Positions 12,566-24,200 of a stretch of 64,000 nucleotides of DNA are shown piece by piece. The stretch lies in NCBI GenBank assembly GCA_950097015.1, contig CATNEN010000029.1, forward strand, positions 3,801,501-3,865,500, given 5' to 3'. Position 1 is the stretch's first letter, and the number at the start of each line of letters is the position of its first letter. The notes below the pieces were generated by a model. That model had not been told where the DNA came from, made no database searches, and saw only the letters and a list, made by a program, of their open reading frames with translations. The position numbers and the translations under genes were made by a program. The DNA is from Macrostomum hystrix. Lineage: Eukaryota; Platyhelminthes; Macrostomidae.

Positions 12566-15500
12566 TGCAGGAGGGCTGCGGGCAATGGCACATCATTTGG
12601 TGACACTAGACCCGCAGCCAGCGAGGAGGCAATTCTGCCCATTTCGCTGACTCCTGAGCACACACGCACACAAATACTGTACGCAGGCATACGCTCACAC
12701 AGGTGTGTACATCTGCCCTGACTTTCTCATCGTCAGGCAGTGTACACTTCACTGTGTCTTGGAGGTTGGCCCTCAAGGGCGTCAATTGCACGACAAGCCC
12801 CAAAGCTGTCGTGCAATTGTGGCCTCGCCGTGGAATCGAACTTAGGGACCGTGTTGCGAGAGGCAAACGCGTTAACCGCTCTGCCACTCACCCCCCTGCG
12901 CAATGGACAAACCTGAATATGCTCATTTAAATTTCCAATTATATTTGTATGCACAATAGTGTTACTCTAACTAGGTAACTCGAACATCGTCGGACATATC
13001 AAATCAATTCCTAAGGTCCGTTCGCAACGCCATCATCAAATGCATCTAAATTCGTATTCATAAAACTTTTTCATAACTTGCCGTCTCTACAGGTATTCAT
13101 GTAAGGGTTTGTGTGCGTTACTATGTGCGTTACAAGCCACTAAGCACCTCAAATAAATTAGAATTTGCAGACAGAATTGGGCTAAAATCTGAAATTGTTC
13201 AGCAAATAAAGGGAAACTCCAGTTTGTTTAGTGATTCCCGGGCCAGCTGAGCAGTCTGAGGCTGACTGATGAAGGGAGAGCTCAGACTAAACTGAGACAG
13301 ATTCTTGCTTGTGTCACGGATAATCAAGTCTCCATCTTTACCCACTGCTGCAAAATTCATTAGGAATCAGTTCCCCCCAGGCCCCTGAATCCCTTCAATC
13401 CTGCTGCTCATTCACTGAGCCTAGGGGGCAATGGGCACAGGCAGACCCTTGCGTGCTGGTGATGCTCAGTGGGCCGTGAACCCGCGATCTCTCCCGCACT
13501 GCTCAGCATTTTGAGAGAGGACAGGTGCGTCAAAAATGGTGGATTCTACATCACTGAGCTCCTGACAGTTGCTTGAGCATACTTGGCAGGGCAGCTACTA
13601 GAGCTGTTTGAGGATGATTTGTAAAATTAGCGCGCTAGAATAGGCATTTCCACAGGTATTGCTCTCAGGTGAGAGTCGGCACACATTGTTTAGCCGGATG
13701 CAATCAATGCGGTCCCTCTATATAGTTCGCGGAGTTTGCATGACCTGAACTTTTAGCGTGAATTAATGTTGCAAAGTGGGTACAACTTAGCAACCTGTAG
13801 CGAGTTACTAATCTAACGAGTCATTTTTATATTGTAACTCGATTTACTAGACATCGAAAGTAAACGAACATCGGTTAGTCTAAAGTCCGAAGATCCGAAC
13901 TCGCTCCAACCCGAACTCACTCCAACCCGAACTCACTCCAACCCGAACTCACTCCAACCCGAACTCACTCCAACCCGAACTCACTCCAACCCGAACTCAC
14001 TCCAACCCGAACTCACTCCAAACCGAACTCACTCCAACCCGAACTCACTCCAACCCGAACTCACTCCAACCCGAACTCACTCCAAACCGAACTCACTCCA
14101 AAACTAACAACACTCTAAAACGAACTCACTCTAAAACGAACTCACTCCAACCCGAACTCACTCCAGTGGCATGTTCGAATACGAGCTGGTCCTTCGCACG
14201 GATTTGTACACCAAGCGGCACACCCAGTGGTTCTACTTCCGGGTGCAGAACGCTGTACCTGGCATTGTGTACAGGTTCATCATTGTGAATCTGCTCAAGT
14301 CGAGCAGCCTCTACGGCGAAGGCATGAAGCCGCTGTTCTACTCGGAGAAGTGTGCTCAAAATGGGGGCCTGGGCTGGCACAGATCCGGGCACCATATCCG
14401 CTACTCCAGGAACGCCACCCGACTGCAGTCTGCACTTCTGCAGAGGGACATGGCCTACTACCAGCTGGAGTGGCAGATGGTAATCATTTCCATTGCTACT
14501 CAGATTCTAACTCGATACTTCAATTTGATAATCCGCACTCAGCTTAGCTCATATAAGCATGTGCTCAAACAGTCGTCTCGTCGTCATAAACGAGTCTTTC
14601 CATGGACCTCATCCCACCAGGACTTTCCGCACGCCTCTGACAGCTGCTACCTGGCGCACAGCTATCCCTACACCTACTCGGACCTCCGCACCGACCTGAC
14701 CGGACTGCAGCGAGATCAGGCACGAAGGCGCTACGCCACAGAAGAAGTCCTCTGCGAGACTCGCGCTGGTAATGCCTGCTTCCTGCTCACGGTCACTGAC
14801 TCTGGTGAGTGGAACTGTGTTGCTTACTTACTTTGACTTCAGGGGTCACCATCCGGATGAAGCGGGGAGGCGTAGCCGCCCATTTTGCAAAAACCTGGTG
14901 ACCAAACCTGGCGGCAACGTTGCCAGCGTCCACAGCGTCCAGTCATTCTCCGGAGAGTCCAGGTGGTGGAGTGAAGCTTGACCGGTGACTCTCAGGTCAC
15001 TGCTTGGCCAAGCCCTTCTTTCTTCCTACTTTGAACACCGGTTTTTCCTGCGTCTTTGTACAAATACCTATGCGACATCACCTCGCAATGCAGACGTCCC
15101 GGACACCGAGAAGCTCGGCGTGGTGGTGACGGCTCGAGTGCACCCGGGCGAGGCCAACAGCAGCTGGATGATGAAGGGGCTCATCGACTTCCTCACCGGC
15201 GACAACCAAGTGGCTAACGAGCTGCGGCGCCATTTCATCTTCAAGGTGCGTCCTTCAAGCCTTCCCAAGCATCCCAAGAATCCCCAAGCATGCCAGTACC
15301 CCCAGACATTCCCACGCATTCCTTACGCATCTCTAGAATCATCCCAGTATCCCCAGACGTCCCCAAGCGTTCCCAAGTGTTCCCAAGCGTTCCCAAGCGT
15401 TCCCAAGCCTTCCCAAACGTCCTAAAGACGTTCGCTCATAGTTTGTCAGTACTCGAAGAGTATCATCATTCTTGATCCTCAAACCATCACCACCCTGACA

Positions 15501-18500
15501 GATTGTGCCCATGCTGAACCCTGACGGAGTGATCGTTGGCAACTATCGAACCTCGCTGGCTGGTCGCGACCTGAACCGCAACTACCGGCACCCGAGAAAA
15601 GAGACCTTTCCCACCGTGTACTACACGAAGGCCATGTTGGAGACCTTCTCAAAGGAGCGACAGGTGGTCCTGTACTGCGATCTCCACGGCCATTCGCGCA
15701 AATCAAACGTCTTTATGTACGGCTGCGACTCGCAGTACCGCGACGTCGAGCCGCTGAGAGTGAACGCCGTTCGTCTGCGGCTGCAGCCCGAAGCCTTTCT
15801 GAACGAGCGCCTGTTTCCATGGCTGGTGTCGCGCTGCGCCCCCGGCCTGTTCTCCTTCCACGGCTGCCGGTTCAACATCCGACGCAGCAAGGAGGCCACC
15901 GGCCGTGTTGTCATGTGGCGCCAGTTTGACATCGCCAACTCGTTCACAATGGAGGCCACCTTTAGTGGCACCAGTGTGACCGAGTGAGTCGCGGGGATTA
16001 ATAAAAGTTTTTCTTTCCTAATTGTTTAATGCTTCACAAATCAAACAAATAACTTTTATTTACACCTGCCCCAACGGAACAAGATATGCAGCCGACAGCA
16101 CAGCCGCAGCTATTGCGCGGCGCATCTGAAGGCTGCGTACGACTGTTCAGTTCATGGACTGGGGAGGACGCCACACACATCCTCAATTATTTAACAGCTG
16201 GGTGAACAGAGAAATGTAGAGTCAATTGGGAAATTGAACCCCCGACCTTCAAGTCATGATTCCGAAGTAACCACATGGCTACAACCCATTGTTATTGGGA
16301 AACATCAATGTCAAAAAATACAGCAAAGACAGCGAAAAAACAAAAAAACCAGCCAGCAGTCAGTTGTCGGTAGAGTGGCTGCAGAGTGAACAGCAGCCCC
16401 TCCTGAATTGGCTGTGGGTAGTTAGCGACTCGGGCGCAGATGACGCGGTCTGTTAACTAAAGTCCTCGACAACGCAGATAAAGTCGCCTTTATTCAAAAA
16501 GGCCTTCACCCCTAGTTTAATCACCAGATGTTGAATTTAAATACATAAATGGCAAAAAAAGAAAACCTTTTAAACTGCAAAAAGGATGATTTCGAGTTCC
16601 TAAATCTGTTCCTGTTCCTTTCTAAACAACTCCGTCAGCGTCGACTCGCGCCACTTCAACATGGAGGACCTGGAGACCATGGGTGGCAGCCTGGCCAGCG
16701 CTCTGTGGCAGTACCGGCAGGTGAAGTCGGACGCCACTCGCCAGTCGCAGGTGGTGGTTGACATGACCTTCGACCTGGTGCTCAGCGTGCTCAACGAGCG
16801 CGGCGTTGATGTCGACCGGCAGCTGAGCCTCTTGGACAAGCGGGCCGCGGAGGGTGAGAACTGGGAAATCTAGGCAAATTGGGAATGAAAAACTGACAGT
16901 TCACGTCCATCTGGGAACGTGATGGGCGCAAGCCACTCGACAAAAATCCCAACCCATCCCAGCTCATCCCAGCCCATCCCAACCCATCCCATCTGATCCA
17001 AACCCATCTCAACCCACCCCAACCCATCCCAACCCGTCCCAACCCGTCCCAACCCATCCCAACCAATCCCATCTCATCCCAACCCATCCCAATCCATCCC
17101 AACACATCCCAACACATCCCAACACATCCCAACCAATCCCATCTCATCCCAACCCGTTCCAACCCATCCCAACCCATCCCAACCCATCCCAATCCATCCC
17201 AACACATCCCAACACATCCCAACCCATCCCGACCCATCCCGACCCATCCCGACCCATCCCGACCCATCCCAACCCATCCCAACGCATCCCAACCCATCCC
17301 AACACATCCCAACCCATCCCAACACATCCCAACACATCCCAACCCATCCCAACCCATCCCAACCCATCCCAACACATCCCAACACATCCCAACCCATCCC
17401 GACCCATCCCGACCCATCCCAACCCATCCCAACGCATCCCAACCCATCCCAACACATCCCAACCCCATTGTTTCAAATCTTCGCTTAGCTGATCAACCTA
17501 ATCTTTCCTCAGCAAATCCGGACTCGAAAACAGACGATTTCAATGCCGACAAGGAGTCGACGATGCAGCTGCTGAAGTCGGCGCTTCAGACCGACCGGCG
17601 TCGGGCAGCCCCGGCGCTTCCTGCCAGCGAGGCCAAGGCTGATGGCGCCGCTGTGCGCAGCCTGCTGGACCGGCTGTCGCTGCAGACAATGGGCGACTGC
17701 GCCGGCATTCTGCGCACTCTCGGCATCGAGGGCGCTGAGGAGTCAGAGTGAGTCTGTTGAGATTATCCACAGCCAGCCGTGAGCACACTTAAGCTGATCG
17801 CTGAGCACACGGATTGATTCGAGGGATATTCATTAATTCTATTGTCTATCGACGGTTATTGAATTTTTTTCGTGCCCTGCAGTTACATTTACTAGCTTGT
17901 AAAATCAAACAAATTTTCGAATTTTAAACCCACGCGAAATTTCCAGCCTATTAAACTCAAGAGGTTGCGAAACAAAGGACCGGGAACTGCATCGTCCATC
18001 CAAAGGATATTAAAAATTCAATAGGATATTAATTAAATTCCAAACCCACCCAAATTTCTTCCCTAGCCGATGCTGTTACCTATTTTTTGCACCGAGGTCC
18101 CTGAGTTCGATTCCGCTGCGAGGCCACATTTATTTGGGGCGCAGCCGCGGAGAGAAGGCTTTGGGGCTTGCCGTGCAATTTACGCCCTTGAGGGCCTAAC
18201 TCGAAGGCACAGTGAAGTGTACACTGCCTGACAATTCTGCCCATTTCGCTGACTCCTGAGCACACACGCACACAGATACTGTACGCAGGCACACGCTCAA
18301 ACAGGTGTGTACATCTGCCCTGACTTTCTCATCGTCAGGCAGTGTACACTTCACTGTGTCTTGGAGGTTGGCCCTCAAGGGCGTCAATTGCACGACAAGC
18401 CCCAAAGCCTTCTCTCCGCGGCTGCGCCCCAAATAAATGTGGCCTCGCCGTGGAATCGAACCTTAGTGCGAGAGGCAAGTGCGTTAGACCGCTCTGCCAC

Positions 18501-20877
18501 TCACCCCCATCCTTTGGGCTATTCTAGGTCATAACTCCAGTGGCTACCAGTGGCTTGATTGTGTAATCTTAATACCATGATCGACTGCTCATTTCGCACA
18601 AGAAGCACTTGTTATAACGCTCGCATTTCACTTGATAAAAATCCTACCCAGCTCAAGCGATTCGGACTCAGAATCGGAGCCGGAGATGCCGCCGGAGCCG
18701 CCCTCGGAAGCTGCCAAGCGGAAGCGGCTGGATCGGCCGGCTGCCACGGTGCAAAAGCGTCGCGACTCAAAAGAGACGGCAATGGTGAGCCTCACTAACA
18801 TTTTATAAGACTAGTTCATACTACTCATCGGTGCATGCATTGAGTAGCATGTGCCAAAGGAGGAGAGCAACCGAAATTGCATTGAAAAATTATGAGAAGC
18901 CTTTGCAAACAATGCGATCGGTAATTTACAGTTTGGAAGGCCGGAAGCTGCGAGTAAACCGATACCATCAGAGGCGCCTAGCGAACTGGTAGCTTGCAGA
19001 AGCAGCATGCTGTCCATAGTACGTAAGATGCGGAGCTAGCCTAGGACAAGTTAAACTCCGCAAATTTATCATACGAATCGCGCTTTGCCGAGCTAACTTC
19101 TTTCTAATTCAGCAGCACATGCTATTTTAGCCTTTGGAAGCCCGCACCAGTTAGCACCGTAGTAACAATTTTGCTTCTTTTGAAATAATTTCCACTTGGA
19201 TGCTTAATCTATATCTGTCAATATCATAACTATCAAGGTACGATGGTTTGGCGAATTTAGACTAGCAGAAATGTAATAATTGATTACACCTGCCCCATTG
19301 GGCCAGATGTGCAGCCCACAGCACAGCCGCAGCTATTGCACGGCGCATCTGAAGGCTGCGAACGGCTGTTCAGTCCATGGACTGGGGGGACGCCACACCC
19401 ACCCTCAATTACCCCAGCTAATGCTGGTACCCATTTAACAGCTGGGTGAAATGAAGCAATAAGGAATGTGACGATGCATATGACAGATGCAAGCCATGCT
19501 ATAATAACCCCAACCCATCCCAGCCCATCCCAACTCATCACAACCCATCCCAACCCATTTTAACCCATCCCAACCCATTCCAACCCATTCCAACCCATTC
19601 CAACCCATCCCAACCCATTCCAACCCATTCCAACCCATCCCAACCCATTCCAACCCATTCCAACCCATTCCAACCCATCCCAACCCATTCCAACCCATCC
19701 CAACCCATTCCAACCCAACACAACCCATTCCAACCCATCCCAACAAATGCTAACTCATCCCAACAAATCTCAACAAATCCCAACAAATCCCAACAAATCC
19801 CAACAAATCCTAACAAATCCCAACAAATCCCAACAAATCCCAACCCATCCCAACAAATCCCAACAAATCCCAACAAATCTCAACAGATCCCAACAAATCC
19901 CAACAGATCCCAACGAATCCCAACCCATCACAACCTATCCCAACCCATTCCAACCCATCACAACCCATCCCAACCCATTCCAACCCATCACAACCCATCC
20001 CAACCCATCCCAACCCATTCCAACCCATCACAACCCATCACAACCCATTCCAACCCATCACAACCCATCCCAACCCATCCCAACCCATTCCAACCCATCA
20101 CAACCCATCCCAACCCATCCCAACCCATTCCAACCCATCACAACCCATCACAACCCATTCTGAACCCATCCCAACTCTTTCTTTCACAACCCAACTCAGA
20201 GGGCTTATAATGAGAAGCTTTATCGACTGGGCTAAAATCTGATTAAAACTCATTCTCAGGTCAATATGATGGAGCTACAGGTGATAATATGATATTTTTC
20301 ACAGGACGAGGCGGACGACTCTTCAGCGGCGGCGGCTCGCGAGGTATCGGACAGGAGAAAGGTAGCCAACGCAGCTAAATCGCACTATGCTGAATATTTT
20401 AGCCTGGCTCAGGAGGCTTCAGGTACTGGACTGGGGACGGCAGACGATCGCCTCTACAGGCGAGTTAGCTCCATGTACTGGCGACAGCCGCTGCTCAGAT
20501 CCGAATCCCGCTCGCGGAGACGGCTGGAATGTCTGCAGCCGCTGCTGTTCAGCGGCGCTGAAGCTGGCCTCTGCTCCGATGTTGTCAACAGCGTGCGACT
20601 TCCGGCTCTGTGCGGCGGCTTCTTCCGCCAGCAGCAGCAGCCGCAGCCGCCGGTGTCAAGCACAGCTGGCCACAATGTACTGCTGACAATCCAGGGCAGT
20701 CAGGGAGAGTCTGTGGCGATTCCGTGTCGCGGAGTTCGCTCTGTGGTCTCTGAGCGTCAGTCTCATTGGAGACTCAATAATCCCATGGAGACTCAGAGAC
20801 GCCGTCTGCACGTGCTCAACCTGATGGACTTTTCCAGCCTGTCCTCCTCCAGGTCCTCGCCACGGCCTCCGATTTGA
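1451..20877 (+). CDS. AGBL2: Cytosolic carboxypeptidase 2/3-like (tubulin deglutamylase family, M14)
   Basis: Eleven exons join in one frame: 1451-1550, 2794-3585, 8706-8886, 14167-14479, 14621-14804, 15094-15245, 15502-15983, 16639-16853, 17513-17747, 18652-18784 and 20305-20877. Together they are 3360 nt, or 1119 residues, with GT-AG borders and matching phases throughout. The family removes glutamates from tubulin tails in cilia and on microtubules. Seen directly: an acidic, low-complexity N-terminus; [10 protein letters not shown] (about 340-350); [13 protein letters not shown], the CCP N-domain (about 360-370); zinc ligands H540 and E543 in HPGE; NPDG at 580; RDLNRN near 598; third ligand H636 in DLHGHSR; catalytic E725 in MEATFSG. 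This order is typical of AGBL2/AGBL3, and I cannot separate the two. The tail after about residue 890 is low complexity. A 51-nt in-frame segment at 20362-20412 looks like a short intron (gta...ctcag), and splicing at 20361 could instead lead to exons at 21-25 kb. Intron 3 contains a whole Kv gene on the other strand. Confidence 0.93.
1557..2754. repeat. 15-bp minisatellite in intron 1 of the carboxypeptidase gene
   Basis: About 80 head-to-tail copies of agctcaccctgtcac, with variants such as 'accatg', 'aacatg' and 'accttgcc'. It starts 6 bases after the splice donor at 1551 and ends about 40 bases before the acceptor at 2793. The period is a multiple of three, so several frames on both strands are open across it. 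The frame of exon 2 is open across the whole array as a QLTLS pentapeptide repeat. Confidence 0.97.
3586..4371. other. Intron 2 of the carboxypeptidase gene, unique part
   Basis: Starts with the donor gtaaga at 3586. AT-rich, with no repeat or coding signal recognised. The rest of this 5.1-kb intron is filled by the next three arrays. Confidence 0.5.
4372..5010. repeat. 33-bp minisatellite
   Basis: About 19 copies of a 33-base unit built on 'gagcactattctcac' and 'gtctgagctatcagatt'. Variants alternate between ccgtct and ctgtct. It lies in intron 2 of the carboxypeptidase gene. The open minus-strand frame ([11 protein letters not shown] repeat) follows from the period being divisible by three. 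Confidence 0.95.
5011..5794. other. Intronic unique sequence
   Basis: No gene or repeat recognised between the 33-bp and the gagatgagaca arrays. Short open frames here lack any coding signature. Confidence 0.4.
5795..6790. repeat. gagatgagacacggga minisatellite (15-17 bp, variable)
   Basis: About 60 copies of a purine-rich unit (gagatgagacacggga, gagatgagacaggggg and gagatgagacacagaa types) arranged in blocks of like variants. The same motif makes up the arrays at 40.87-41.44 and 51.49-52.01 kb, where it lies inside or beside transposon ends. No transposon ends were seen here. Confidence 0.95.
6791..7350. other. Intronic unique sequence
   Basis: Contains nothing recognised; a spacer between two arrays in intron 2 of the carboxypeptidase gene. 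Confidence 0.4.
7355..8660. repeat. 19-bp minisatellite with an embedded block of the 21-bp array
   Basis: Copies of ataaaatcccaccacaagg, with variants aacacaatg and aatcgcaagg. It is interrupted at 7735-7900 by about eight units of the 21-bp 'gactttccgaattctccc' family, whose main array lies 1 kb downstream across exon 3. The units decay towards the 3' end. Confidence 0.93.
8930..10050. repeat. 21-bp minisatellite with higher-order structure
   Basis: Copies of gactttccgaattctccca with tccc/cgcc/ttcc variants. Shorter units ending in 'gactttcagctccgac' punctuate it at intervals, giving a higher-order repeat. It lies just inside intron 3, starting about 45 bases after the exon 3 donor at 8887. 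Confidence 0.95.
10422..10845. repeat. 18-bp minisatellite
   Basis: About 23 nearly perfect copies of agctcacatctagctacc. It ends 24 bases before the stop codon of the minus-strand Kv gene, so it lies in or next to that gene's 3' UTR as well as in intron 3 of the carboxypeptidase gene. Confidence 0.96.
10869..12281 (-). CDS. Voltage-gated K+ channel, Shaw/Kv3-like, intronless, with an atypical S4
   Basis: A 470-residue six-transmembrane K+ channel subunit of the plasma membrane. A poly-Q stretch (15-23) precedes the T1/BTB tetramerisation domain (about 28-125), which has an H93-x5-C99...C122-C123 zinc site of the Kv2-4 type. S1 is near 183-203, S2 238-262, S3 278-293, S4 about 310-328, S5 338-364, the selectivity filter TVGYGD at 392-397 and S6 405-427. 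Two features are odd. S4 keeps only R319, R322 and R325; against Shaker the outer positions R1-R3 read E, S and L. The S6 gate hinge PVP reads TVP (423-425). The single exon, nested antisense in intron 3 of the carboxypeptidase gene, suggests a retrocopy or simple intron loss. The subunit could be a modifier rather than an independent channel. Subfamily assignment is moderate. Confidence 0.92.
12532..12894 (-). mobile_element. tRNA-derived SINE, family A, full length with target duplication
   Basis: A complete copy on the minus strand: tRNA-like head at 12894 (A box near 'tggcagagcggttaacgcg' on the complement), then the B-box region, the body, and an (ATT)n tail at 12532-12563. It is flanked by a perfect 16-bp target site duplication, cctgcgcaatggacaa, at 12516-12531 and 12895-12910. 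The tail and long duplication fit LINE-driven retroposition. It lies upstream of the Kv gene start, in intron 3 of the carboxypeptidase gene. Confidence 0.95.
12911..13900. other. Intronic unique sequence
   Basis: Part of intron 3. No coding region, RNA gene or repeat recognised. Confidence 0.4.
13900..14166. repeat. 16-bp minisatellite ending in the splice acceptor
   Basis: About 16 copies of cgaactcactccaacc, decaying at the 3' end. The last unit, 'cgaactcactccag', itself provides the AG acceptor of exon 4, which starts at 14167. Confidence 0.95.
15275..15425. repeat. Short degenerate tandem repeat in intron 6
   Basis: Repeats of 'cccaagcgttcccaag' and related words between exons 6 and 7 of the carboxypeptidase gene. 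It looks like a young or small array. Confidence 0.7.
16057..16290 (-). mobile_element. tRNA-derived SINE, family B
   Basis: Shares its body with copies at 19.28 and 39.78 kb (acacctgcccc, agccgacagcacagccgca, gcgcggcgcatctgaaggct, tttaacagctgggtga). At the right end the complement holds a B-box-like word (gggttcaatt) in a tRNA-like head, so the element reads on the minus strand. It lies in intron 7 of the carboxypeptidase gene. Confidence 0.8.
16940..17466. repeat. 10-bp minisatellite (aacccatccc)
   Basis: About 50 copies of aacccatccc with acacatccc, gacccatccc and accaatccc variants, in longer repeated blocks. It fills intron 8 of the carboxypeptidase gene (16854-17512), starting about 90 bases after the donor. 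Confidence 0.96.
18092..18511. mobile_element. Head-to-head inverted pair of family A SINEs
   Basis: A plus-strand piece (about 18092-18232, 5' B-box region through 'gtgtacactgcctgac') is followed directly by a minus-strand copy (about 18233-18511) that ends in a complete tRNA-like head (gccactcaccccc). The arms at 18092-18232 and about 18334-18470 are near complements separated by a loop of about 100 bases. The transcript of intron 9 could therefore form a long hairpin. Confidence 0.85.
19278..19465 (-). mobile_element. tRNA-derived SINE, family B (truncated)
   Basis: Starts with 'gattacacctgccccatt' and runs through the 'ttcagtccatggactg' core to 'catttaacagctgggtga'. The tRNA-like head is missing. 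It lies in intron 10 of the carboxypeptidase gene. Confidence 0.78.
19505..20180. repeat. 10-bp minisatellite (aacccattcc / aacaaatccc)
   Basis: Copies of aacccattcc, aacccatccc, aacaaatccc and aacccatcac, with the aacaaatccc variants clustered at 19740-19915. It resembles the array in intron 8 but has its own variants. It lies in intron 10 of the carboxypeptidase gene. Confidence 0.95.
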
Positions 20878-21209
20878 TTGCAGACGGAATCGTCTGGGCC
20901 GCTTGGTCCGCTCAGGCATTCATTTTCACCGCCGGTCATTCAACTTTTAATTAACTTATTAACGACTCAAACACCGGAAGGATAGCAGTAAGATGATGGG
21001 CATTTCCTTGACCTGTCACGGACGCTAAACAGGCATGCGAGCGACCAGCTGCATTCTTTAATATTCGTGACACACTACTCACAGCCTCCGCATGGATCAT
21101 TTTTTTACTTCCCAAAGTGGATGAGATTGAAATTTAGCCTTCGCATTCAAACCGTCTACTTGAAGTAGGGCGCACGGCATCTACAAACTATCCGCCCTCA
21201 CACCCGCAG

Positions 21210-24200
21210 AAATGGGAGGAATCGAGCAGCAGGGTGCGCATCAAGCAGTACCCCATGTTTGTGAACAAATATGCCAACCGCTCCAACCACGGCATTCCCT
21301 GCTTCTCCGAGGAGAGACTCATACAACGGGCCACCAGAGTGAGCACTTGACTGCTTATCTCTACTCCTGCTGCTCCTGTCACACTACTTCTCTTTCTTCT
21401 TCTCCTCCTTCTCCTCTTCTTGATGTTCCTCCTCCTTCTCCTCCTTCTCATTCTCATTCTCCTCCCCCTCTTTCCCCTTATTCTCCTCCTTCTCCTCCTT
21501 CTCTTTCCCCTCATTCTCCTCCTTCTCCTCCTTCTCTTTCCCCTCATTCTCCTCCTTCTCCTCCTTCTCTTTCCCCTCATTCTCCTCCTTCTCCTCCTTC
21601 TCCCTTTCTCCCCCTCCTTCTCCTCCTCCTTCTCTTCCTCCTACTCCTCCTCATGTTCCACCTCCTTCTCCTCATTCTCCTTCTCCTCCTCCTACTCCTC
21701 CTCCTTCTCCTCCTCCTCTTTCCCCTCATTCTCCTCCTTCTCCTCCTCCTCTTTCCCCTCATTCTCCTCCTTCTCCTCCTCCTCTTTCCCCTCATTCTTC
21801 TCCTTCTCCTCCTCCTCTTTCCCCTCATTCTCCTCCTTCTCCTCCTCCTCTTTCCCCTCATTCTCCTCCTTCTCCTCTTCCTCTTTCCCTTCATTCTTCT
21901 CCTTCTCCTCCTTCTCGCTTTCTCCTCCTCCTTCTCCCCTTCTCCTCCTCCTTCTTCTCCTCCTTCTCCCCATTATCTTCCTCTCCTTCCAATCATTCGT
22001 CTTTCTCATTCCATCCTTCTAAACCAGCCTGGCCTAACAATCTCGGTTGAAATGATGCCATTACATTCCTGTTCCGTCTGCAATAACCCTTTCTCCAGCA
22101 GTTTGTCTGCTCGTATGTGAGCAGCGATTAGACCAATCACAAAAAAGCACCCGCTAATTTCAGAGAGGCAGCGACGTTTCTACTAAGACTACCCAGCCGG
22201 AGGATCGAAGAGCAGCAGCTGCGCCGGCTGTGGTGAGCGTCGACGTTAACTGTTGAATAATCACGCTATTTTCTCCCTAGGGGAAGACCACGGGATATTT
22301 CAAAAACCCTGGTGACCCAAATTGGTTCAATAATCTGAGTCCATCTGTCTTAGGGACCTTTGCTCTCGGCATACAAGTCACCAGGGTCCCCTTACAGGGT
22401 CCCTTCATGTAACCGAAGGCTGAAAGGACTGAAAACTGTCAATATGTCAAAGGACAATGTCAATTTTTTCTGCGACTTATTGACATAGTTCGTGAAGCCG
22501 ACACACTTCCATGAGGAAATTTTGTGAGCAGAAAAATTATGCCAATATTGGTGGAGTTTGCCACCAGACACCCTTCAAGAACGAGAACTGTTGAAAATGA
22601 GGTTTAACATTAACAAGAAATAGAAAAAAACTAACGAGAAATCAGTCTTATGTTTACTTATTAAAATCGTCAATAAAAAAACATTTCCCCACCTGTTCGA
22701 AGGATGCAAATGGCAGAAACATAGCCAGCTGCACACTGCCCATTGTACAGCCATTCTTTTCGGTAAAAGTTTTCACAACTTAACAGGCTATTGACCGCAA
22801 TTTTTAATTGCATGATAAATCCTTGTCACATGACTCACCGCATGAGAACACTTCCTATTAGATCTGTTATTTACTGTTAGTTAGTTCTCGTACAGTTTAT
22901 TTCTTATTGCCAACTTCCTACGTTTAAATGTACAAACCTAGTTTAATGCTGCTTCTAAATGTGCACCAAATTTCAGTATGTAGTACCGATAGAAGGTACT
23001 TTAATTTTTAGTTGAATATCACTTCTTTTTTTCATATGGCTGTAAAACTTATGGCTCTATTTAACTTTCAAGTTCTCATCATCTGTGTACTACTAAATTT
23101 ATTAAAGTGCATGGCGGAGTGACACTAAAGTGCATTGTGGAGTGACACTATAGTGCATGGTGCAGTGACACTATAGTGCATGGTGCAGTGACACTAAAGT
23201 GCATGGTGCAGTGACACTATAGTGCATTGTGTAGTGACACTATAGTGCATGGTGCAGTGACACTATAGTGCATGGTGCAGTGACACTATAGTGCATGGTG
23301 CAGTGACACTATAGTGCATGGTGCAGTGACACTATAGTGCATTGTGGAGTGACACTATAGTGCATTGTGGAGTGACACTAAAGTGCATTGTGGAGTGACA
23401 CTATAGTGCATGGCGGAGTGACACTAAAGTGCATGGCGGAGTGACACTATAGTGCATGGCGGAGTGACACTATAGTGCATGGCGGAGTGACACTAAAGTG
23501 CATGACGGAGTGACACTATAGTGCATGGCGGAGTGACACTATAGTGCATGGCGGAGTGACACTAAAGTGCATGGCGGAGTGACACTAAAGTGCATGGCGG
23601 AGTGACACTATAGGGCATGGCGGAGTGACACTAGAGTGCATGGTGCAGTGACACTAAAGTGCATGGTGCAGTGACACTATAGTGCATGGTGCAGTGACAC
23701 TATAGTGCATGGTGCAGTGACACTATAGTGCATGGTGCAGTGACACTATAGTGCATGGTGCAGTGACACTATAGTGCATGGCGGAGTGACACTAAAGTGC
23801 ATGGCGGAGTGACACTATAGTGCATGGCGGAGTGACACTATAGTGCATGACGGAGTGACACTATAGTGCATGACGGAGTGACACTATAGTGCATGGCGGA
23901 GTGACACTATAGTGCATGACGGAGTGACACTATAGTGCATGGCGGAGTGACACTAAAGTGCATGACGGAGTGACACTATAGGGCATGGCGGAGTGACACT
24001 ATAGTGCATGACGGAGTGACACTATAGTGCATGGCGGAGTGACACTAAAGTGCATGACGGAGTGACACTATAGGGCATGGCGGAGTGACACTATAGGGCA
24101 TGGCGGAGTGACACTAGAGTGCATTGTGGAGTGACACTAAAGTGCATTGTGGAGTGACACTAAAGTGCATTGTGGAGTGACACTATAGTGCATGGTGCAA

